From NCBI GenBank assembly GCA_030062745.1, contig CP099841.1, forward strand, positions 19,533,398 to 19,597,397: DNA of 64,000 nt, in the 5' to 3' direction. The notes under the pieces were generated by a model. That model made no database searches, was not told where the DNA came from, and saw only the letters and a program-made list of their open reading frames with translations. A program made the position numbers and the translations under genes. This document shows positions 57,411 through 64,000 of the stretch, piece by piece (positions within the stretch are counted from its first letter, which is position 1; every line of letters begins with the position of its first letter). This DNA comes from Capitulum mitella (taxonomy: Eukaryota; Arthropoda; Thecostraca; Pollicipedomorpha; Pollicipedidae).

Positions 57411-59488
57411 GTACCGTAATCACCCAAGTACAATGCTTACCCAAGTATAATGCTCCCCCCACTTTTGAATCGAAAAACAGGTCTTTTTTGTCATACCCAA
57501 GTATAACGCTCCCCCTAAGTTTTCAGATTTTTCTGTTAAAAAGAAGTTTTCAGATTTTTTATGAAAAAATTTGTTTCCGATAAAAAATTACATTTTCTGC
57601 ATTTCAATCATAATCCATCAAAGTCATCATGATCACTGTCATCAAAAAGTTCATGAAACTCTTCCGGAGTTAGTCTTGCATCTGTATCCCAGTTGGGGTC
57701 AAGTTGGTCTTCATCTTCTTCATTTTCTTCTTCTGTGTCTTCTTTACAGAGTTCATCGTCTTCTGTGCCATCCAAATTGTTTGAGATTCCAGTCTTCAGG
57801 AAACTCTTGACAACCATCTGAGACGGAATGTCATCCCAGGCTTCCTTGACCCAAGTAGAGACTAGAGACAGGCTAGGTCTCTTGAAGTTTCCACTCTTGG
57901 TCTGTTCTTGCTGACCAGAAGCCATCCAAGCCATCCATGTTTGCCTCATTCTGTCCTTGAACGGTTTGTTCAGAACGACATCTAGAGGTTGCAGGATAGA
58001 TGTCAAGCCACCAGGAATCACTGCTTGGGTGGTGTTGAGAGAAGCACATTTTCTTTTCACTTTGTCAGTCATGTGTGCTCTGAACTGATCCCACACTAAA
58101 AAGGATTTCTTCTTCAGGAGAGCTCCAGGCCTGCTATTCCAAACTCGATTGAGCCACAGCATAATTCCTTCTTCATCCATCCATCCTTTGGGATGTACAT
58201 GGATCACCACACCAGCTGGAAATTTCTCTTTTGGAGCTGTCTTTCGTTTAAAAATCACCATTGGCTTGAGCTTAGTTCCATCTGCCATGCAGGTCAGGAC
58301 TGTGGTGAAGTGTGTCTTTTCATATCCAGTTGTTCTGATTTGGACAGTTTTGCTTCCCTTGGGCTCAACTGTTCTACTGCCAGGCATGTCAAAACACAGA
58401 GGTGTTTCGTCCATGTTCCCAATCTGTGAGAGTTCAAAGTCATGCAGTTTTCTTTGATTCAACACATAGGAGTGAAATGAAATTACTTTGTTATCAAGTT
58501 CTAAAGGTAGTTTTTGAGAGATTTTTGTCTTCTGCCTCAGGCTCAGGCCATTTCTCTTCATGAATCTGTGGACCCAATTCAGAGAAGCCTTGAAACCTGG
58601 ATCTCTTCCTTCTGAGAAGAGCTTCACATCTAGCTGGATGTGAAGCATCGTGACAATGTAGCCACTGCATCTCTGGTCAGTCACCCATTCCACAAGCTCT
58701 TTTTCCAAGTCCGGGTACTTGGCTGGAAGGCCCCTGCATGCTCTTTTGGTTTTTGGCAGCTCAACCAGAAGTTCTTTCTGTTTTCTCCACAGCCTGACAT
58801 TTGCCTGTGGAATTGTGAATTCTCTGGAAGCAGCCCAGTTGCCATTTGCTTCTGCAAATTTGATGACTTTTAGCTTGAAAGAAGCCTCATAAGAAGACCT
58901 TTTTCTTTTCAATCCTGGAGTGTCAGTCATGCCTGTTTTGGGGGATACAGAATGATTGTCGTTCAAATTAACAACGGTAAGTTAACAACATTCGACGCAT
59001 AGAAGTTCATTCGTCCATTCTCACTGTAACTTCTTTACCTGCACGGGCCAATCAATGAATGATCTCCGTCTCTATTGTGATCAGCGCTCTACGAATGATG
59101 AGCGTTCTGATCGTCCCTATCATCGCCTCTATTGTTCATAAAGAATGAAATGAGTGACGCTTACACAAGTTGTTCATTGTGAACTTTCACTCGATAAGAT
59201 GAAGCATTATTCGGTGGCTGAGAAAAACTAAGCGATGGGGGCGTTCCGGCTTGGATGCTCAATTAAGCAGATTTCTCGATTCCTGCAACTTCCCTTCCTG
59301 TATTATATTGATTGATAAAATACCACAAACGTACTAATAAAATTTATTACATAATTTGATCTTCCCTTACACAGAATTTGACTTTGCAAACTGGGATTTC
59401 TCACATACTCAAGTATAATGCTCCCCCAACTTTTAATGTTAAAATTTGGGACGAAAATGGGAGCATTATACTTGGGTGATTACGGTAC
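57411..59488. mobile_element. pogo-type DNA transposon with intact transposase
   Basis: The termini are inverted repeats, GTACCGTAATCACCCAAG at the left (57411) and its complement at the right (to 59488), near-identical over about 27 bases. They are flanked by TA (57409-57410 and 59489-59490). The exact end is ambiguous by 2-3 bases because the terminus itself contains TA. Subterminal CAAGTATAATGCTCCC motifs recur at both ends. The 2.08-kb element carries one minus-strand transposase frame. TA duplication and the DDD transposase place it in the Tc1/mariner-pogo superfamily. Confidence 0.88.
57608..58966 (-). CDS. pogo-superfamily transposase (DDE_1), intact
   Basis: It is a 452-residue uninterrupted frame. 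Residues about 20-68 form a Brinker/psq-like helix-turn-helix (YEASFKLKVIKFAEANGNWA, VRLWRKQKEL). Residues about 75-155 form a CENP-B-type HTH (PDLEKELVEWV, LNWVHRFMKRNGLSLRQKT). Residues about 180-345 are the DDE_1 catalytic core, with candidate acidic residues D186 (NMDETP), D293 (VWDQFRAH) and D329 (LQPLDV), so the last two are 36 apart. The C-terminus is strongly acidic (EEENEEDED). This layout is that of POGK/Tigger-like transposases, which cut and paste at TA. A second Met at residue 13 could also start translation. It lies inside matched terminal inverted repeats, so it is a mobile-element gene rather than a host gene, although domestication cannot be excluded. Confidence 0.9.
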   Translation of the reverse strand: MNDNHSVSPKTGMTDTPGLKRKRSSYEASFKLKVIKFAEANGNWAASREFTIPQANVRLWRKQKELLVELPKTKRACRGLPAKYPDLEKELVEWVTDQRCSGYIVTMLHIQLDVKLFSEGRDPGFKASLNWVHRFMKRNGLSLRQKTKISQKLPLELDNKVISFHSYVLNQRKLHDFELSQIGNMDETPLCFDMPGSRTVEPKGSKTVQIRTTGYEKTHFTTVLTCMADGTKLKPMVIFKRKTAPKEKFPAGVVIHVHPKGWMDEEGIMLWLNRVWNSRPGALLKKKSFLVWDQFRAHMTDKVKRKCASLNTTQAVIPGGLTSILQPLDVVLNKPFKDRMRQTWMAWMASGQQEQTKSGNFKRPSLSLVSTWVKEAWDDIPSQMVVKSFLKTGISNNLDGTEDDELCKEDTEEENEEDEDQLDPNWDTDARLTPEEFHELFDDSDHDDFDGL

Positions 59489-59490
59489 TA

Positions 59491-61080
59491 TTCATTTGTG
59501 CGCACATAGCTCGCCGTGATCCGCCCTATTTGTCGTGCAACTTAAATTATATAGAAAAACTGTTTCACACACGCCGTGCGGCCTTCACCCGCTTCTCTGC
59601 CTGGTCGATCTCCGTTTACCAGAGGGCTGCCAACTGACGACCGCTCGTGTCAGCATGCCGCTTTTCGAGATGCAGGGCTTTCGTCGAGATGCATGGGTTT
59701 CGATCGCAAAGGCCTCTGTTGTTGTGCATTGTTCACCGCAGTATCTGCACAGTGTCAAGCGAATGGCCTTTTTTGTAACAGCGAATAAGTAATGCTTGCC
59801 TGTGCAGGGTTGGTGCAACCCCTCCCCAAAGTTTCGAGAAAATTTCCAAACGGTGACTGCTTTCATGGCGCCTCATTTTACAGACCTGAATTTCACGCCC
59901 TTTGTGTACTTTCTAAAAATCTGTAGGTAACTCGTCATTGTCAGAGGGAGGCGTTTACCCCCCCCCCCTTTGGCGCGTTTCTTAGATACCCCCAAAGAGG
60001 AAGAAAGTCAGCGTCTTGAAAGTTTCAGTATCTTGTTTCATATGAATCCTGCAGGTACTGTCAAAAAACTGGAAACAGTGTCGTCCTAGACCACGTCCAA
60101 ATAACGTCATAAAGACAACCATGTTTTGTGATTTGACGACCAATATTACTTCGCTGACGTATTCCCGCTGCCGATGCCGTGTGTGCCAAGCAGTGTCATT
60201 TGCAATGTACTGTGACTCCGGCCTGCCTTGCACATCATCATGACCTGAAAGCTCGGTATATAGCGTTACTACCCTCATGTTAGGTCATCATAGGGCAAAT
60301 ATACGTTTTCTGCTTTCTGTATCCAGCGAGAATGCATTTTGCAAATGGAACTGAATAGACTGATTTCTGGATACAGCCGAACAGATGACCGGATTTTCTC
60401 GCAAGATATTGCTCGTGCAACTTACGCAGTAGTTTGTTGCAGCAATGCAACATGTTTTGTGGTGTGATCTTCGGCAGTTTCATACAGATTTCAGGTTTGC
60501 GAGTGAACTGGTGACGTCCGTTTCACGCTCTGGATGGTCGATGTGAAGACATCTGCCTTTACAACGTTGTGCAAAATTCCGTGAAAATGTGCGACATGTG
60601 CCACTTTTTCCTGTAGGATCATCGAAAAATGGCAAGTAGAGCACACTACCCAGTAAGTGAACTAGCGTTACTCGTGATATTCGGAGTTTGAAACTACGAA
60701 ATGTTGCATGGTTGTATGTGCACGGCAGTAAGCGCCATGTCAATGCTTTAATTGTATCTAAAGTTCTTCGAAGTGTGTTTTTGAGAATGTCCATATCAAG
60801 TGGGCCAGGAAACATGCATTGCATGACCCGTTATTTGACATTCATGAATGTCAAATCTGACCCAACCTGTGACCTTGGCATTTGATGACCATTGATTCCC
60901 TTGTCAGGTGAAACTCAAATATGAGGTCAGGCTACCAGACATATTCCATTACGCACTTAACTGTTGGTCTGTTTTCATTGCGATTACGTGCCGCTGGAGA
61001 AAAGGGTCCCTTTTAGGTGTTGGACCGGACTTTTGACGTCATCATTGACCCGAAAGGAAAAATGTGTGTGTGGCAAGCAT
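59491..61080. other. non-coding stretch
   Basis: Several short frames (for example 60480-60824 minus) show no recognisable domain. No RNA gene or complete mobile element was identified. Confidence 0.45.
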
Positions 61081-61081
61081 A

Positions 61082-62069
61082 GGTGGGCACTGGTCCGTTA
61101 CTCCGTTACTCCGTTACTAACGAAGTTACTTTTTTGAGTAACGGAGTAACGGACCCGTTACTTGTATTTTACTGTAAAGGACTGAGTAACGGAAGTTACT
61201 TTTGTGGTCCGTTACTCCGTTACTCCGTTACTTTTTCAACTCCTTGCAGACACCGCCCGGCTTTATTTGCATCGGCACACGCCATTGGCTACTTGAATAG
61301 CCAACACCCAATAGCGTGCGGCGATACAAGCGCGGCTGGGCGCGCACTCAGCTGACAGTCGCGGAGTAGACTTGTTGACAATATTCGTCAGCTGATAAAC
61401 GTTGACGGCAAGCTGGCGGCAATGGTTCAGTATAAAGGCCAGCTGACTTTGGTCTCTTTTGGGACAAAAGTAATGAATTATGCGTAAGTTTGATGTGACT
61501 TAAAATGATAAATTAACCAGTCGTCATTTTTCAAGCTAAAAGACATCAAAGTTATTTATACTGGAACAGCCAGCTGACGGCAGTTTTCAATGTTGTCTCA
61601 AGTTAGTCACGGATTGCTTACCACCGCCACACGGTTCCCCGCCAAGATCACTCAAGGCTGTTGAGCATATGATTACTGCCGCCATGGCCTTGGATCTGTG
61701 ATGTCAATGGGGCGATGGAGTGGTGATTGATTCTTGACTGGCCTGAAATTTTAACTATCTGACGTTAAAATGTCCCATCAAGGCGTCTTTACGCCGCCAC
61801 TGGAGGTCGAAAACCTTGACTCCGAGTCCGACGGTGCCTCAGCTTCGGAGGCAGAGGACGAGCCCGGTCTGGGTCACCCATGGCCACATCTAGAAACGTA
61901 CTTTGAGTTTCAGGAGGAGGGGAAAAACGTCATTTTTACGTATGTCCTGCGCCGACCGAAAGAGGCTAAAATCAAGGGTCACAAGAGTAGCCTTTCAAAC
62001 CTAAAGGAACATATCAAGAGGATGCATTATTTACGGTATTTCCAGGTGAGAACAGAATGTGTACAATAA
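61082..62069 (+). mobile_element. hAT-type transposon, left end and start of transposase gene; right end not found
   Basis: The left part opens with GTGGGCACTGG and a dense cluster of CCGTTACT motifs in both orientations (61094-61235), a typical hAT subterminal pattern. It is followed by non-coding leader and an ATG at 61770. The complementary terminus was not found before 64000, so the element extends further, is truncated, or is interrupted. Confidence 0.6.
61770..62069 (+). CDS. N-terminal exon of a hAT-type transposase, degenerate BED finger
   Basis: It encodes an acidic Ser-rich start, then HPWPHLETYFEFQEEGKNVI, FTYVLRRPKEAKIK and SNLKEHIKRMHYLRYF. The W..YF, the SNLKxHIxRMH and the spacing match BED zinc fingers of hAT transposases, but the expected first Cys pair is replaced (YVLR), so zinc binding is doubtful. 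A donor-like CAG/GTGAGA at 62046-62047 suggests the frame continues in a later exon, which was not recognised. Confidence 0.6.
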   Translation: MSHQGVFTPPLEVENLDSESDGASASEAEDEPGLGHPWPHLETYFEFQEEGKNVIFTYVLRRPKEAKIKGHKSSLSNLKEHIKRMHYLRYFQVRTECVQ

Positions 62070-63280
62070 GTTGTCAGTAATGAAGCATAATTATGGAACT
62101 TGTCGACTATTGCTTGGACTATTTGCCTTAACCATATTCTCTGCAGGCAGTGAGATTCACATTACCCTGGGGGGGGGGGGGGCAGATCTGCGGTAATCTA
62201 CCTTTCGGCCGACGCTTACGCGTAATTTTTGGAGACGCGGAAGTGGCAACACAAGTTGTGTGAACAATTTAGCCCATTGAGGTATTTTTCTAAGCACTGG
62301 CCCCTACTGGATGTGTAAACTGACTTGGTTAGGTAACTCTTGAATTTTGATTCAGTTGACACATGTTTGCCTTCAGCCGATACGAGCTAACCAAACCAAA
62401 AAGAAGGCAAATTGAACCTAACAAAAAATTAGTTTTACATGCCCATCTAGGGCAAACCCTGAAACCATACAGTAGGTTTTAGGTTAGGCTAGGTTAAATC
62501 ATTTTTAACTTGGAGGACAGGCTACACTGTCCATGCGATTCGAGTTACCGCTCCTGCGTTCCCGAAAAAAATATCAACTGGCCGAAACACCTTTCGGCTG
62601 ACACATTATTTTTTGTACACGCAGAAGTGAGGACCCACACTCAAACATGATATGAGCCGTTGCCACTTTTGCACCTTCGAAAAATATGCATTGGCCGAAA
62701 GGTGACGATTACCAATTCTGCCCCCTCCCCTCCCCGCCCTTCCAGAGATCTCGAGATGCATTCGTCCAATGTTGATGGGATGAATGCCGTTTAATATGTT
62801 TCAACGAGATCTCCAATTCTGGACCCCAAAAATTCAAAAATTGCGAAAATAGGGCGTGGGGGCAAACAAACTCCAAAATTTGGGGATTTTTGAAAGGTCA
62901 CTGCGGCCGTGTTTACCAACCAATTTTCATGGGAATAACACGGTTCAGCTTGGAATGTCCAAGTCTTTTATATACCGAAAGCTGAAATTTAAAATAGAAA
63001 ACCATAGGCAGTCCCAGGGAGGGCAAGAAGGGTGATTTTTGAAATAAGAAATTTCCTTTTGTTTTTGTTTGTTTTGGGTGATATAAACATCAGATGTACA
63101 ACTAGCAAGCCAGTTTAAGTTTATATGTAGCGCAGACGTAGATCCAGGTAAACAAAATTGGGAGGGCACCATAAGCACAATAGTGTGCTGCCCCATTTTT
63201 TCAGTACCTGGGTGTGCGTTCGCCTGAAAATGTGTGTGCATACGCGTTGTTTAGGATGTGTATGACTATATAAATGAGTC
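62070..63280. other. non-coding stretch
   Basis: It contains a G run at about 62168-62181 and AT-rich sequence. It may be interior to the hAT element, but no transposase exon was recognised. Confidence 0.4.
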
Positions 63281-63535
63281 AGTGATCTTTATTTCTACTC
63301 AGAATGTCACGATAGTGAACCGCACAACTTTGCAGCTTCATGCACAGCACATTACCGCCGAAAACGGGGGCTTGGAACCGCCTCTGCGGGACCGATTTTT
63401 TTTTAATATTGACAAAACACGTGTGTACCAATTCCATGAAATGCCAGAAAATCTTGTGGCGCTGCGGCAAACAGTGTGGGACCGACAAGCAAAAAGACAC
63501 GGGTAGCAGAATCTGCTCCCCCACAGGGAATAGGG
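63280..63535 (-). mobile_element. TTAA-type transposon end facing left (piggyBac-like)
   Basis: Read on the minus strand from 63535 it starts CCCTATTCCCTGTGGGGG then GCAGATTCTGC, next to TTAA at 63536-63539. The first ten bases equal those of the 49382-50564 element and the G-run/GAATC arrangement is shared. The other end was not located, so the left limit is approximate. Confidence 0.6.
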
Positions 63536-63554
63536 TTAAATGAAGTGTTTTTAA

Positions 63555-64000
63555 CCCGTCTCCGGCCGGGGTCAGAATGCCCTTTGCCCGGCCGGAGGGG
63601 GAGCGCGGATTTCCGCACCTCCCAGGATCTCGGCTCCCATATATCGCACGGAAAAAAGGAAAACACCGGCGGAAAGGTTTTGTCAAACCGAGACGAAAAC
63701 ATTCAAGAGTTTTGACCTCAGGTCAATTTTGAGGCCACCAGACGCCATGAAAGGTCAAAACACGTCCTTGGAATTACGCAAATAGACACAATACCTTGTC
63801 CCTGAAAAGCTGAACTTAAGCGACATATACTGAACTGTAAGACAATAGCGAGTTCATTGATATCAATTTTGGCCTTTCACAGGGGTCATGTCAGGTAACG
63901 TCATCGTTCCAAAATGTTCCACTCGTAAACGGCTAACATCCTCCGTTGCATCTTACTTATGACCACATTTTTATAGCTAATTTGTCTTTTCAAGGGTGCT
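63555..64000 (+). mobile_element. second TTAA-type transposon end facing right, partial
   Basis: It starts CCCGTCTCCGGCCGGGG then TCAGAATGCCC after TTAA at 63551-63554. It resembles the other TTAA/CCC termini in layout but is a different subfamily. The element runs off the window. The stretch includes AGGTCA motifs at 63720-63755. Confidence 0.45.

Noticed and set aside
57119-57583. A 154-codon plus-strand frame crossing the left pogo terminus
   Set aside because: It crosses the transposon border and includes its non-coding end; no domain is recognisable.

Overview
The window is animal nuclear DNA. It holds two multi-exon protein genes with GT-AG introns, many intronic minisatellites, and a gene-poor right half full of transposable-element remains. 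The left gene encodes an arthropod/bilaterian-type Single-minded protein with its PAS domains. Together with the long GC- and CpG-rich introns, this suggests an invertebrate, most likely an arthropod. That placement is inference; nothing in the window fixes the species.

Left part, 1-17092, + strand: single-minded (sim), 3' portion. Eight coding exons between 4784 and 17092 encode PAS-A, PAS-B and a Tyr/Ala/Gly/Pro-rich C-terminal tail. The bHLH exon(s) were not found and should lie upstream of base 1. The first 4.8 kb would then be intron or 5' flank, with old repeats and a CpG-rich block. The introns carry three minisatellites with 45-bp, 28-bp and 31-35-bp units.

Middle part, 21697-42237, - strand: a complete IFT88 (Polaris/OSM-5) gene, the TPR subunit of the IFT-B complex that builds cilia. 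Sixteen coding exon positions give about 825 residues, matching the family length. The last exon exists in two copies, 23163-23284 and 21697-21809. Both start in the same phase and both end in ELGDDLLPE plus a stop, so the gene can make two alternative C-termini. sim and ift88 converge, separated by about 4.6 kb with no recognisable gene.

Right part, 42.3-64 kb: no host gene recognised. It holds a roughly 148-bp-period repeat, a piggyBac-like (TTAA) non-autonomous element with a second broken copy, a decayed LINE reverse transcriptase, three tandem copies of a roughly 0.9-1.1 kb repeat, a 2.1-kb pogo-type DNA transposon with an intact 452-codon transposase, a hAT-type element entering at 61.08 kb, and two facing TTAA-type transposon ends near 63.5 kb.

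Two coding exons (sim last exon, ift88 exon 11) each contain exactly one extra base relative to the frames set by their splice phases, and a third (ift88 exon 4) may as well. These look like assembly errors or young null alleles. The strongest points for follow-up are the duplicated ift88 terminal exon, two minisatellites that reiterate splice-site-like sequence beside real exons, and the transposon families on the right.
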